Shown here: one piece after another, positions 17,868 to 27,500 of the stretch
Layout: each line of letters opens with the position of its first letter
Numbering within the stretch: the stretch's first letter is position 1
NCBI GenBank assembly: GCA_910587915.1
Contig: CAJUOB010000005.1
Location: 112,135 to 176,134, forward strand
From: an uncultured Muribaculaceae bacterium
GTDB taxonomy: Bacteria > Bacteroidota > Bacteroidia > Bacteroidales > Muribaculaceae
DNA length: 64,000 bases
Direction: 5' to 3'
The notes under the pieces: model-generated
What the model saw: only the letters and a program-made list of their open reading frames with translations
Databases searched by the model: none
What the model was told of the DNA's origin: nothing
Program-made: the position numbers and the translations under genes

Positions 17868-20042
17868 TTATCGCAGATATTTATCGCGATATTTTCGGGC
17901 AAGTTCCACCGGACTGTTCCGGACCACCGGTGTTTCGGCAGCCTTGCTCTGTGCCCATTGTCCTTCCCAAGCCTTGATAGCTTCCGTTGTGGCTTCCTCA
18001 TCGAAATCGCGGCCATTTTCCATAGCCTCGATTACCGCCGAGGTAAACATGTTCCATCGCGTGCGATAGAAACTGTTCAAAAGGCCACTCCACTGCCGGT
18101 TGGCATAGTCGTTGAGTTTCTTATCGGTATATCCCCATATCGACAGGATGGTGCGTGCATTTTCCTCGTAGGCATCGGCTTCGGCAGGAGTCCTGCCATG
18201 ACGACGTGCATCGGCAATCCACTGCGAGAGCGAGAACTGTGGGTCGGTAGACAGTAGCATGTCGAGATCCACGATTATGTCGTCGAGACGCTTTGCTTCT
18301 GCCTTGGCTGCTTCGATATTGCCATCGACATAAGCCTGGGTGAAACGGTCGCGTGTGTGATTAAACTCATTCCCAAGTGCCTGACGGGTCACATTCATCA
18401 CATCGAAACGATAGGCTGCATTGTCGTCGACACCCTCGGCTTCAAGCAGAAGATCCAGCACTTTAAGCAGGTTTGCATCTTCATAGTGATAGCGCGGCGA
18501 GGTATACGAACCGTTGGGCTTTTCCAGTGCAGGGCGAGCGTTCGTAAGGCATGCATTACCCACATAGGTACGACCAAGATATACGCTGTCGACCATAAGT
18601 TGCCACGCTTCGGCCACCGTCGGGGCCTTGTCGCCACCGCGTGAACGGGCCCATATACCGGCCCATTCATTGGCTGTCATTGTCGGATTCCATGCTTTTG
18701 CAAGCATGAACTCATGCATGGCAGGATTACAGTCCAGGCCTTCGAGCGTACCGCCCAAGCCGATAAGATTATCGCCACCATTGGCCACGGTCTCTGCTAT
18801 TTTTTTGTCAATATCATGCATATTGCCGTTAATCATGGTATTACCACCGAAATTTCCGAGATAGCACCACACATATGGTTTCCCGAAATAGCGGTCGCTG
18901 CGCCGCCATATTTCGGTATTATCGCAGAAATAGTCGAGAAGAATCAGATTATCGCCATCCACACCCTCGAGGAATGCTTTCATACGAGGCTTGGTCCAAT
19001 GTTTGCGGTCGTGGTAGAAATTCCATGTCATCTGCAGCCACTTGGCAGCAGGATCGGCTTCCTGAAGAGTGGTGAAAATACCATGCGAGGCATTGCGGAG
19101 ATAGTCCTCGCTCCAATCCGGCGATTCAACTTCATTGAACGGGTCGATACCATATATATGATCAGTGCCGTAAAGTTTTTCCTGCTCCTCTAAGAATTTC
19201 TTCTGTATCTTGGCATACAGCGGATCGGACGGATTAAGAAAATAGCAACGGTCAACTTGAGGAAATTCGCCCCAGACACTATGTTCTGTTATGTTGGCCT
19301 CGGGATAGTGTGCTGACAAAGACACCGGTACATGCCCGGCAAAAGCCGGAAGCACCGGAGTCATTCCCAATTCGCGCTCGCGGGCCACAATTTGCTTCTG
19401 CAGATCGGCCTGGCCATCGATCCACGCATGCGACAGCGGGCCCTGAAAATGGTCGATATTGTTCATCCAGTGCCATGGAAGATGTGCCGGCCCGGTAAAC
19501 GAACTGCGTATCTCATCGTCGGATAGGCCGAACGAGCGCCAGGTATTATACCACGACTTTTCGGCGCCTGTCATTGCCAAGGGCATATTCACCCCGTTTA
19601 GAGCCATCCAATCGATGAATCGCTCCCATTCGGGCCACTTCCAGTATGGCATTGTGTAGCCAAATGTGCAATAATTCAAGAAAAAACGGGTATCCACAGC
19701 CGCCCGGGCGCCGTAAGGCTCTGCAGGAAGCACCGCTTTTGCAGGTACCTGAACCGGCTCTGTCGCATACCACGACACATTGGCGCCAAGCTGACGGCGG
19801 AGATAGTTATTTAGTCCCACTGCCATCGACACGGCATCGTTACCCCCAATGACAACTTTGCCATCGCGCGATGAAACCGAAAAAGTGTCGACTGGCGACT
19901 CTATCACTTCAAAAACAATATCGGATGCAATTGTCGGCACAACTCGACCGGCGAGGGCCGACGCCGTAGCTGCATGGTCTGCACCCCATAGCGAGGCGGT
20001 GGCCAGTGCGGTGGAAATAATAGTTGCGAATAGTTTTCTCAT
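17868..20042 (-). CDS. GH89 alpha-N-acetylglucosaminidase
   Basis: A 724-residue secreted enzyme. It has a signal peptide (residues 1-20), the NAGLU N-terminal domain (about 25-110), the TIM-barrel domain (about 120-460) and the C-terminal helical domain (about 470-715). By comparison with human NAGLU, Glu304 in DPFNEVESP is the likely acid/base and Glu434 in GGTLEGLD the likely nucleophile. GH89 enzymes remove terminal alpha-GlcNAc, as found on gastric mucin and heparan sulphate ends. It is a single gene, divergent from the sigma factor at 20207. Its presence suggests foraging on host mucin glycans. Confidence 0.92.
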   Translation of the reverse strand: MRKLFATIISTALATASLWGADHAATASALAGRVVPTIASDIVFEVIESPVDTFSVSSRDGKVVIGGNDAVSMAVGLNNYLRRQLGANVSWYATEPVQVPAKAVLPAEPYGARAAVDTRFFLNYCTFGYTMPYWKWPEWERFIDWMALNGVNMPLAMTGAEKSWYNTWRSFGLSDDEIRSSFTGPAHLPWHWMNNIDHFQGPLSHAWIDGQADLQKQIVARERELGMTPVLPAFAGHVPVSLSAHYPEANITEHSVWGEFPQVDRCYFLNPSDPLYAKIQKKFLEEQEKLYGTDHIYGIDPFNEVESPDWSEDYLRNASHGIFTTLQEADPAAKWLQMTWNFYHDRKHWTKPRMKAFLEGVDGDNLILLDYFCDNTEIWRRSDRYFGKPYVWCYLGNFGGNTMINGNMHDIDKKIAETVANGGDNLIGLGGTLEGLDCNPAMHEFMLAKAWNPTMTANEWAGIWARSRGGDKAPTVAEAWQLMVDSVYLGRTYVGNACLTNARPALEKPNGSYTSPRYHYEDANLLKVLDLLLEAEGVDDNAAYRFDVMNVTRQALGNEFNHTRDRFTQAYVDGNIEAAKAEAKRLDDIIVDLDMLLSTDPQFSLSQWIADARRHGRTPAEADAYEENARTILSIWGYTDKKLNDYANRQWSGLLNSFYRTRWNMFTSAVIEAMENGRDFDEEATTEAIKAWEGQWAQSKAAETPVVRNSPVELARKYRDKYLR

Positions 20043-20206
20043 TGTGTATTAGTTCGAGACTGGTTTTTTGACAAAATTAAATTAAATTTTCTAAAGCGCC
20101 AAAATGTTTCTCAAAATTTCTTAAAGCGCATCGACGATTTGCGCATCACCGTGTTATTCTTGTACCATATTTATTTCCAACTGACAAATCTTTCTTCATT
20201 CCGATT

Positions 20207-20719
20207 ATGGCTAACGAAACTTTTCAAGCAAAACTTCTTTCAGTTCAGCGGAATCTGCTGAACTTCGCATATTCACTGACATCAAACCGCGATGATGCCT
20301 ACGATCTCCTGCAGGACACTACTCTGAAAGCGCTCGACAACGAGGACAAGTATGTGGCAAACACCAACTTCAAAGGTTGGATGTTTACCATAATGCGAAA
20401 TCTTTTTATCAATAAATACCGCCAGAACATGAGAATGTCGGTAGTTGTGGACCGTTCGGACGACCTGTACCAGCTCAATTTCTCACAGGACTCCGGACTC
20501 GAAACGCCCGAAGGCTCCGTATCGACTCATGAAATCACCGACGTCATAGCCCGATTCACACCGGAGTACCGCGTGCCGTTCTCCATGTTTATCGCCGGAT
20601 ATAAATATGCCGAAATCGCACAACGCATGGGGCTCCCTCTGGGCACTGTGAAAAGTCGTATTTTTTTGGCCCGCAAAAAATTACAAGCCATTCTCAAAGA
20701 CTACCGCTACAATTCGTGA
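20207..20719 (+). CDS. RNA polymerase sigma factor, sigma-70/ECF type
   Basis: A 170-residue two-domain sigma factor: region 2 (about 10-80, DAYDLLQDTTLKAL and NFKGWMFTIMRN) and region 4 (about 112-165, YAEIAQRMGLPLGTVKSRIF). No anti-sigma or membrane regulator gene adjoins it. The next gene (DUF4294) starts 51 bases later and could be co-transcribed. This resembles the conserved stand-alone Bacteroidetes sigma factors rather than the FecI type next to SusC. Targets are unknown. Confidence 0.85.
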   Translation: MANETFQAKLLSVQRNLLNFAYSLTSNRDDAYDLLQDTTLKALDNEDKYVANTNFKGWMFTIMRNLFINKYRQNMRMSVVVDRSDDLYQLNFSQDSGLETPEGSVSTHEITDVIARFTPEYRVPFSMFIAGYKYAEIAQRMGLPLGTVKSRIFLARKKLQAILKDYRYNS

Positions 20720-20770
20720 CATATTGCGCATCACGGCAATAAATCGAAGCGGGCATACGTTGTTCTATAA

Positions 20771-21442
20771 ATGAACTACCGTGTTGTCATAGCATTTCTT
20801 CTATTGTTTGTCGCGGTGCCTGCCATAGCACGGGACAACAAGAAAAAGGCCGCCGAACGGGCTGCCGTCGAAGCCATGCGCGCTCAGGCCGAAAGCACAC
20901 CGACGGTAGTACGCGATCCCTACCGGGGCTACTCATGGACAGTCGATGAGGAAGGGGATACCATGCTCGTGGTGCATATGCGCGAACTCACCGTGTATCC
21001 ACCCATGAAGTTCAAGAATGCCAAGGAAGAAGAATTCTTCTGGCGGACCGTACGCGATGTAAAGCTCACACTACCCTATGCCAAGCTGATCGCCGAAACA
21101 CTCATCGAAACCTACGAATACATCGAGACATTCCCCACCCAAAAGGAACGCGAGGACTATCTCAAATCAATGGAAAAAGCTCTTTTCGAGCAATATAAGC
21201 CTATACTGAAGCGATTTTCGAAACGCCAGGCCAAAGTACTCATAAAGCTGATACAGCGCGAGACTCACCAATCGAGCTACGATATTGTCAAGGCTTTTCT
21301 CGGCACTTTCCGTGCCACATTCTGGCAAGGTTTCGGAAAACTTTTCGGAGTGAGCCTGAAAAGCACCTACAAGCCCGACAAAAACAAGGAAGACGCCACT
21401 CTCGACCGTATTGCGCGTCGTGTTGAGCAGGGCACTCTCTAA
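20771..21442 (+). CDS. DUF4294 exported protein
   Basis: A 223-residue protein with signal peptide (residues 1-20, FLLLFVAVPAIA), a charged linker (KKKAAERAAVEAMRAQ) and a conserved core with helical C-terminal half (LPYAKLIAETLIETYEYIE). It matches the DUF4294 family of unknown function in Bacteroidetes, which commonly lies directly before xerD, as here (12 bases). Nothing suggests a catalytic role. The context with xerD is conserved, but the functional link is unproven. Confidence 0.75.
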   Translation: MNYRVVIAFLLLFVAVPAIARDNKKKAAERAAVEAMRAQAESTPTVVRDPYRGYSWTVDEEGDTMLVVHMRELTVYPPMKFKNAKEEEFFWRTVRDVKLTLPYAKLIAETLIETYEYIETFPTQKEREDYLKSMEKALFEQYKPILKRFSKRQAKVLIKLIQRETHQSSYDIVKAFLGTFRATFWQGFGKLFGVSLKSTYKPDKNKEDATLDRIARRVEQGTL

Positions 21443-21454
21443 TCCACAGCCACA

Positions 21455-22354
21455 ATGGAGTTTAGAAAAGAATACGAGGCATACCTGCTCCTCGAAAGAG
21501 GTCTGTCGGAAAATACACGCATGGCCTATCTTGCCGACTACGACCGACTCGACGCATGGCTGCGGCAGGAAGGAAAGTCGCCCGACGCCGCCACATCCGC
21601 TGACATCAGTAATTTCCTCATTGCCGTCCATAACCTGGGCGTGGCTCCACGGTCGCAGGCCCGTATAGTATCGGGTATCAAAAGCTTCTATAAATTCCTC
21701 CTTGCAGAGAGCGTGAGACCCGACGATCCCGCGGCTCTGGTCGACGTACCATCTCCGGGCCGTAAACTCCCCGAAGTGCTGACCATCGACGAAATCGACG
21801 CCATGGTTGCCTGCATCGACATGAATTCCGACCAGGGTCTACGCAACCGAGCCATCATCGAGATGCTCTATGGATCCGGTCTACGTGTAAGCGAGCTATG
21901 CGATCTCACCCGAAGTCACTTATACTTCGACGAAGGTTTTGTATTGGTAGCCGGCAAAGGATCGAAAGAGCGGATGGTACCCATGTCGGCAACAGCAGCA
22001 TACTACACCGAGACCTATCTGCGCACACGCGACTGCGAGGGACCCGATCCCAAGCCCGGCGAAGAAGCCTTCGTGTTCCTGAACCGCCGTGGCCGTCATC
22101 TCACCCGCGTCATGATATTTTATATCGTACGCGACCTCGCCATAGAGGCCGGCGTGAAACGCACCATATCGCCCCACACACTCCGTCACAGCTTCGCCAC
22201 CCATCTCCTCGAGGGTGGGGCCAATTTGCGTGCCATACAGCAGATGCTCGGCCACGAATCCATTGGCACAACCGAGATATACCTTCACATGGACAACACC
22301 CGGCTGCGCGAAGAGATACTGGCACACCATCCCCGCAACATGCGCGGTGTATAA
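21455..22354 (+). CDS. xerD: Tyrosine recombinase, XerD-type
   Basis: A 299-residue tyrosine recombinase with the full active-site set: Arg in GSGLRVSEL, Lys in GKGSKER, HTLRHS, LGHES and Tyr in TEIYLH. It has the usual N-terminal SAM-like domain and typical XerD length. It follows DUF4294, the usual Bacteroidetes neighbour. With XerC it would resolve chromosome dimers at dif. I found no dif-like site in this window, but the site is normally near the terminus. Confidence 0.88.
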   Translation: MEFRKEYEAYLLLERGLSENTRMAYLADYDRLDAWLRQEGKSPDAATSADISNFLIAVHNLGVAPRSQARIVSGIKSFYKFLLAESVRPDDPAALVDVPSPGRKLPEVLTIDEIDAMVACIDMNSDQGLRNRAIIEMLYGSGLRVSELCDLTRSHLYFDEGFVLVAGKGSKERMVPMSATAAYYTETYLRTRDCEGPDPKPGEEAFVFLNRRGRHLTRVMIFYIVRDLAIEAGVKRTISPHTLRHSFATHLLEGGANLRAIQQMLGHESIGTTEIYLHMDNTRLREEILAHHPRNMRGV

Positions 22355-22370
22355 ACTCCCGTTTTTTTAC

Positions 22371-22378
22371 TATTTTTG
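22371..22378 (+). promoter_or_regulatory. -7 box of the GH92 gene
   Basis: TATTTTTG, followed 18 bases later by the GTG start at 22397. It begins 16 bases after the xerD stop, so the mannosidase has its own promoter. Confidence 0.55.
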
Positions 22379-22396
22379 CAGTTCAATCCTTATGCT

Positions 22397-24649
22397 GTGA
22401 AAAAACTACACCTACTTATCATCTCCTTGTCGGCTTTAAGCCTTACAGCTACAGCTCAATCGCCGGCATCATACGTCGACCCTCGGATAGGCTCGGAAGG
22501 CCTCGGGCGAGTATTTATCGGTCCGTCACATCCTTATGGCATGGTCAAACCGTCGCCCGACTGCACCCCGTCGCCAAATAGCGGTTGGCTACCCATACCG
22601 GTGCGTGTCGATGGTTTCAGTCAAGTACATGTGAGCGGCACCGGCGGGGGCCCTAAATATGGCAACATCTCTGTAATGCCATTTACCGGAGCCCCTGAAA
22701 GTATATATCACTACGACACACGTCTATCCGAAACCATAGAACTTGGCTACTATGCCACCACACTTGCCTCGAGCGGCATCACGGTTGAAGTGACGGCAGC
22801 CCCGCGCACAGGTGTGTACCGCATCAGCTACCCCGCTGCAGCCACAGAAAAGGGCCTCGCCATCGATGCCGGATTTTTCCTTGGCGAAAATCCGGTGCCC
22901 GACGCACGCGAAGCCCAGCAATTTGTCGGTTCTGAAATAGAGATAGTAGGCAATAATGCAGTACGTGGCTACTCACGAATACGTGGCGGATGGAACAACG
23001 GCCACGCATACACCGTATACTTCCACGCAGAGGCCTCACAGCCCTTTGTGTCGTCTGCCACATGGCGCGATTCCACCATATCGACCGCCGCCTATCAGAC
23101 CGACCATGGCAACAAGACCGGTGCCCTGCTTCAGTTCGCCGACACCTGCCGCACGATAGAGCTGAAAGTAGGCATTTCGTTTCTCAGCGAACTCAAAGCC
23201 AGGGAGAACGCTTACGCCGATACAAACAGAAAAAATTTCGATACAGTCCGGGCTGAGCTCGTCGATGCCTGGAATTCCATTCTGACGCGGGTAGAACTCG
23301 CGCCTTCGACTCCCGACAGTCTAAAACGCATGTTCTATACCGCACTCTACCACACCATGCTGATGCCGGCCGATCGATCGGGCGAGAATCCGCTGTGGAA
23401 CGATCCGGTACCATACTACGATGATTTCTATGCAATTTGGGATACCTACCGTACATCAATGCCTCTCATCACCCTCATCGACCCCGCACGCCAAACCGAC
23501 ATCGTCAATTCCCTTATAAACATAGGCAAACGCGACGGATACATGCCCGACGCACGCAGTGGCAACGCCAACGGACGCACACAAGGCGGCTCAAACGCCG
23601 AAATTGTGATTGCCGATGCTTTTGCGAAAGGTCTCGAAGGCATCGACTACAACGAAGCATTGACACACATGCTCAAAGATGCGACTGTAGATCCCGGAGC
23701 ATATGCCGAAGCCGAAGGCCGCGGCGGACTGCGCGAATATATCGAGCTGGGCTACGTGCCCCATGGCATCGACCGGGCCGGAAACCGCACTGTCGAATAT
23801 AGCTTCTGCGACTGGGCGATCGCTCAGGTGGCTGAAGGCTTGGGCAAACACGAAATACACGACACCTTCATGCAGCGCTCGCACAACTGGAAAAATCTCT
23901 GGCGCAGCGACTATCTCCACGACGGCTCCTATGGCTTCATAATGCCTCGCGACCGCACAGGCAACTGGCTCGACTCTATTCCATATGGCCACTCCAGCCG
24001 CATGCATCCGAAATTTGAATATACTCCGGTCACATTCGAGGGTCCGTGGTACACTCCTTGGTGGAGCATGTTCTTCTACGAGGCATCCTCGTGGGAATAC
24101 TCGCTTAGCATACCGCACGATGTCGATGGCCTTATAGAAATATGTGGTGGTCCCGAGGCTATGCGGAAGCGGCTCGACACATTCTTCGACCATGGACACT
24201 TCAATGTCAACAACGAGCCGTCGTTCCTGTCGCCATGCCTGTATCACTGGCTCGGACGTCCCGACCTCACGTCCGAACGTGTGGCTTCAATAATCGCCGA
24301 AAACTACAACGACGGTGCCATCGGACTCCCCGGCAACGATGATTCCGGAGCCATGTCCTCGTGGTTGGCATTCCATATGACCGGACTGTATCCAAATGCC
24401 GGCCACGACTATTATCTCATCCACTCTCCGATGGTGGAAAGCACCACTTTCCATCTTACCAATGGCGCCGATTTTACTATCAAGGCTCATGGATTTTCGC
24501 CGGAAAAGCCCTATGTGACAGCCGCTCGCCTCAATGGCAAAGACTATCCTTACTCCACCATACGGCATTCCGATATAATGGCCGGTGGAATACTCGAACT
24601 CACCATGGGAGACAAGCCGTCGACATGGGGACAAAAAATGTGGAAATGA
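22397..24649 (+). CDS. GH92 alpha-mannosidase
   Basis: A 750-residue secreted enzyme. The GTG start gives a good signal peptide (VKKLHLLIISLSALSLTATA); an earlier in-frame TTG at 22376 lies in the promoter box and is rejected. It has the N-terminal beta-sandwich and the C-terminal (alpha/alpha)6 domain of GH92. Family hallmarks are GGSNAEIVIADAF and GLPGNDDSGAMS, where Asp648 and Asp649 lie in the metal- and base-containing loop. GH92 enzymes are calcium-dependent exo-alpha-mannosidases acting on host N-glycans or fungal mannan. A 173-residue exported protein follows after 1 base. Confidence 0.92.
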   Translation: MKKLHLLIISLSALSLTATAQSPASYVDPRIGSEGLGRVFIGPSHPYGMVKPSPDCTPSPNSGWLPIPVRVDGFSQVHVSGTGGGPKYGNISVMPFTGAPESIYHYDTRLSETIELGYYATTLASSGITVEVTAAPRTGVYRISYPAAATEKGLAIDAGFFLGENPVPDAREAQQFVGSEIEIVGNNAVRGYSRIRGGWNNGHAYTVYFHAEASQPFVSSATWRDSTISTAAYQTDHGNKTGALLQFADTCRTIELKVGISFLSELKARENAYADTNRKNFDTVRAELVDAWNSILTRVELAPSTPDSLKRMFYTALYHTMLMPADRSGENPLWNDPVPYYDDFYAIWDTYRTSMPLITLIDPARQTDIVNSLINIGKRDGYMPDARSGNANGRTQGGSNAEIVIADAFAKGLEGIDYNEALTHMLKDATVDPGAYAEAEGRGGLREYIELGYVPHGIDRAGNRTVEYSFCDWAIAQVAEGLGKHEIHDTFMQRSHNWKNLWRSDYLHDGSYGFIMPRDRTGNWLDSIPYGHSSRMHPKFEYTPVTFEGPWYTPWWSMFFYEASSWEYSLSIPHDVDGLIEICGGPEAMRKRLDTFFDHGHFNVNNEPSFLSPCLYHWLGRPDLTSERVASIIAENYNDGAIGLPGNDDSGAMSSWLAFHMTGLYPNAGHDYYLIHSPMVESTTFHLTNGADFTIKAHGFSPEKPYVTAARLNGKDYPYSTIRHSDIMAGGILELTMGDKPSTWGQKMWK

Positions 24650-24650
24650 C

Positions 24651-25172
24651 ATGAAACGCTTATTATATATCATTCTGATGGCTCTTGCCACCCTTTCGGC
24701 AGGGGCTGTCTACCGGCAGGACAGTGTACGGCTCACATATAAATTGCATGGACAGACGCGACGTTTCGCCGCAACTTTCAGCCGCGACGACAAAGGCTCC
24801 GTACGCATGGACTGGGCTATAGAGCGCAATCTGAAGATGTGGCGTGGCAGCTACACGATGTCGCCACGTGCTGTAGAAACAGCCCCGACCATGAGCTTCC
24901 TTATGCCCGAGGACGGGAAACAGGTGCAATTGCCCGACAACGAAACCTTTGCCATATTATCGAAGGCAGCTTTCACCGCCCTGCGCGACCTCGGCGAGAT
25001 GCAGTGGAATAATACCACCTACCGGCTCGACTCCATCCAAAACGGCAGACTGCATGCCACAGACATTGAAGAAGGCGCGGTAATAAGTGTGCTCGACGAC
25101 CCCGAATTTCCATTAATTACATCGATGGCAGGCAATCCTCTGGAAATCAACTGGACCGCTGAGATTTTTTGA
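24651..25172 (+). CDS. Exported protein of unknown function
   Basis: A 173-residue protein with signal peptide (residues 1-20, LLYIILMALATLSAG). The remainder is beta-rich, with LTYKLHGQTRRFAATF and a middle section around TMSFLMPEDGKQVQLP. I do not recognise a domain. The start at 24651 was chosen over a longer frame because it lies 1 base after the GH92 stop and gives a clean signal peptide. It is probably translated together with the mannosidase; a link to glycan handling is only contextual. Confidence 0.6.
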   Translation: MKRLLYIILMALATLSAGAVYRQDSVRLTYKLHGQTRRFAATFSRDDKGSVRMDWAIERNLKMWRGSYTMSPRAVETAPTMSFLMPEDGKQVQLPDNETFAILSKAAFTALRDLGEMQWNNTTYRLDSIQNGRLHATDIEEGAVISVLDDPEFPLITSMAGNPLEINWTAEIF

Positions 25173-25198
25173 AGATAGAACTTTTTTACCTATTTTTG
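25168..25198 (+). promoter_or_regulatory. Promoter of the SIS-domain gene
   Basis: TTTG at 25168-25171, 19 bases, TATTTTTG at 25191-25198. It leaves a leader of about 115 bases before the ATG at 25321, longer than most leaders here. Beyond a small CCGAAAATCGG hairpin the leader shows nothing recognisable. Confidence 0.6.
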
Positions 25199-25320
25199 CA
25201 AAGCATAAAAACGCAATAAGCCGAAAATCGGTGCGCTGTCAGAGGCCGATACTTCCATATTGGTGTCAGCCATTGCTGCCTTGCACGATATTTGGCTCTC
25301 GGTATAAAAAACGAACTATA

Positions 25321-25944
25321 ATGGATGAAGACGTAAAACGCTCGATGGCTGAGATTCTCAAAGCCGAGAGCGAAGCCATACTTTCCATACCGGTTACCGA
25401 TGCATATCCTGCGGCCGTCGAGGCCATTGTGGAGCGAGTGCACCGTCGAGGAGGCAAACTCGTGACAGCAGGCATGGGAAAAGCCGGCCAGATAGCAATG
25501 AATATAGCCACTACATTCTCGTCGACAGGCACGCCGGCAGTCAATCTGCATCCAAGCGAGGCCCAGCACGGCGACCTTGGTGTGGTACAGAAAAACGATA
25601 TTGTACTCCTGATATCCAACAGTGGTAAGACCCGCGAGATTATCGAACTCGTCGAGCTACTGCACGGACTCTACGAAGATATACCTGTGATAGTGATAAC
25701 CGGAACTCCGGGAAGCCCCCTGGCATGTCTTGCCGACGTATGCCTGTTGACGGCCGACAAGCCCGAAGTATGCCCGCTCGGGCTCACTCCCACCACATCC
25801 ACTACGATGATGACTGTGATTGGCGACGTGCTTGTGGTCAATGTGATGCGCCGCATAGAGTTCTCTCGTGCCGACTATGCCAAGCGTCATCATGGAGGAT
25901 ATCTCGGCATAGCGTCGCGGACACCCGGCGATGTTATCAAATGA
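25321..25944 (+). CDS. SIS-domain sugar-phosphate isomerase (KdsD/GutQ-like, no CBS domains)
   Basis: A 207-residue SIS-fold protein. GGKLVTAGMGKAGQIA and LLISNSGKTREIIEL are the sugar-phosphate binding loops, and HPSEAQHGDLGVV with its conserved His is typical of arabinose-5-phosphate isomerase. KdsD makes arabinose 5-phosphate for Kdo synthesis. The E. coli enzyme is about 328 residues with two CBS domains; this one ends after the SIS domain, a known short form. The next gene (PfkB-like) starts 83 bases later. Confidence 0.8.
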   Translation: MDEDVKRSMAEILKAESEAILSIPVTDAYPAAVEAIVERVHRRGGKLVTAGMGKAGQIAMNIATTFSSTGTPAVNLHPSEAQHGDLGVVQKNDIVLLISNSGKTREIIELVELLHGLYEDIPVIVITGTPGSPLACLADVCLLTADKPEVCPLGLTPTTSTTMMTVIGDVLVVNVMRRIEFSRADYAKRHHGGYLGIASRTPGDVIK

Positions 25945-26027
25945 TAAAAAACTTCACGTGCGGAAAACAATAGACGTCCTTGCGATTTTATAATCTGTAG
26001 CTAAGCACGCGAATTGAACAGAATGAA

Positions 26028-26936
26028 ATGAAAAAGATAATATGCATCGGCGAACTGTCGATCAACATGGTACTCGACGCATCAGGGCAGCCGCTTGGCG
26101 CTCTTCCGGGTAGCCGTGTGGCAAATGCCGCTGCCATTCTCGGACGCGACAAGTTCAACGTCATCATGGCATCCGACGCCGCTTCCGACCCCATGGGCGA
26201 CATCGCCGTACGCGCTCTCACCGACGCAGGGGTCGATATAAGTGCCGTCGACCGGTTTACTGAAGGCCGCACTCCTCTCAATGTATTCGTAGGGGCATCG
26301 GCCGACAACCCGGGCACCATTACCCGCTACGAACAGTATCCCGAGGAGTGCTTCGACATCATATGGCCACGGATCGACGAAGACGACGTGGTTATATTCG
26401 GCGGCTTCTACGCCATCGATCGCCGCATGCGTACCCGCCTGCAGCGCTTTCTGGCGCACGCCGTAGAGCGCAAAGCCGTGCTGGTGTACCTGCCGGGCTT
26501 CCTGCCTCAGCTTGAGCCGAGACTCACCCGTGTGATGCCGCAGATTCTCGAGAACCTCGAGATGGCACATGTGGTGGTGGCCCGTGCAAATGATCTCGAG
26601 CTCATATTCGGAGCCAAAGCCACCGATGCATGCTATCACGACCACATCGACTTTTATTGCCGCTCACTTATCGCAGTCGAACCGGCGTGCCGCCGACTGA
26701 GTTACTACAGCGGCCGCGATGTATGCTCCGTGGAAATACCCGAAAGCACTTGCGTGGGCATGACGTGGAATGCCGGCGCCATAGCCGGCGTGGCGGCAGC
26801 TATTTTTACAAACAATTACACTACAGCCGATTTCGACGCACCCACCGACGAGATGCGCCGCACCATCCTCGCCCAGGCAGCCAAGAGTGCCACCAATGCC
26901 GCAAAAGACATCCGATTCCCATATCTGGGATTCTGA
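26028..26936 (+). CDS. PfkB/ribokinase-fold protein lacking the catalytic Asp
   Basis: A 302-residue protein with a ribokinase-fold start (ICIGELSINMVLD, then GALPGSRVANAAAILGR) and overall PfkB length. The family's anion-hole and base motif (T-x-G-A-G-D) reads T-W-N-A-G-A here (N248, A249, G250, A251). The Asp that deprotonates the sugar hydroxyl is therefore Ala, and the first Gly is Asn. No frameshift is seen and the frame is intact, so it is likely a functional pseudokinase or a sugar-binding protein rather than a decayed gene. It lies between the SIS gene and ribH on the same strand. The ligand is unknown. Confidence 0.75.
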   Translation: MKKIICIGELSINMVLDASGQPLGALPGSRVANAAAILGRDKFNVIMASDAASDPMGDIAVRALTDAGVDISAVDRFTEGRTPLNVFVGASADNPGTITRYEQYPEECFDIIWPRIDEDDVVIFGGFYAIDRRMRTRLQRFLAHAVERKAVLVYLPGFLPQLEPRLTRVMPQILENLEMAHVVVARANDLELIFGAKATDACYHDHIDFYCRSLIAVEPACRRLSYYSGRDVCSVEIPESTCVGMTWNAGAIAGVAAAIFTNNYTTADFDAPTDEMRRTILAQAAKSATNAAKDIRFPYLGF

Positions 26937-27000
26937 TGATAGCGGGCAGGATTGACAATCGATCCATAGTTCCTGATTTTAAATTCATAATCCTAAAAAT

Positions 27001-27483
27001 ATGTCATCTTCCGACAATGCACCTCTCACTCCGTTCCAGCGTGCTCGCGACATGCGCGTAGCCGTGGTCCGTACCCTCTGGAACAGCCATATAACCGAAG
27101 CGCTGCTCGCAGGCGCCCTCGATGTATTCAAGACATCCCTCGAGCCCGACATGGTCGATGTGTTCGAAGTTCCAGGTGCTGTAGAACTCACTTTCGCAGC
27201 GTCGAAGCTCATCGACACAGGCCTCTACGACGCTGTTGTAGTACTCGGATGCGTCATCCGTGGCGGCACACCCCACTTCGACTATGTATGCCAGAGTGTG
27301 ACTCAGGGCGTGACACACCTCAACAGCGAGTGCGACATACCCGTGATATTCGGCGTACTCACCGTCGACACCGAACAGGATGCCATAGACCGCGCAGGAG
27401 GCTCACTCGGCAACAAAGGCGCCGAGGCCGCACAGGCAGCTCTACTGATGTACGATTTCGTGGAAAAAGCTGAAAACATTTAG
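27001..27483 (+). CDS. ribH: 6,7-dimethyl-8-ribityllumazine synthase
   Basis: A 160-residue enzyme of riboflavin synthesis that joins 5-amino-6-ribitylaminouracil and dihydroxybutanone phosphate. Family motifs are FEVPGAVELTFAA, GCVIRGGTPHFDYVC with the catalytic-site His, and FGVLTVDTEQDAIDRAGG followed by NKGAEAA. Length fits the family. No FMN riboswitch is visible in the 64 bases upstream. It may be co-transcribed with the PfkB-like gene. Confidence 0.93.
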   Translation: MSSSDNAPLTPFQRARDMRVAVVRTLWNSHITEALLAGALDVFKTSLEPDMVDVFEVPGAVELTFAASKLIDTGLYDAVVVLGCVIRGGTPHFDYVCQSVTQGVTHLNSECDIPVIFGVLTVDTEQDAIDRAGGSLGNKGAEAAQAALLMYDFVEKAENI

Positions 27484-27500
27484 GCGACGGCACATGTTTC

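Noticed and set aside
16898..22354. Xer-type recombinases as signs of a mobile element
   Set aside because: Both have housekeeping neighbours (hpf; DUF4294), no att repeats, relaxase or cargo genes are seen.
25199..25320. Possible riboswitch in the long leader of the SIS gene
   Set aside because: Only a small hairpin is present; no known riboswitch core could be recognised.
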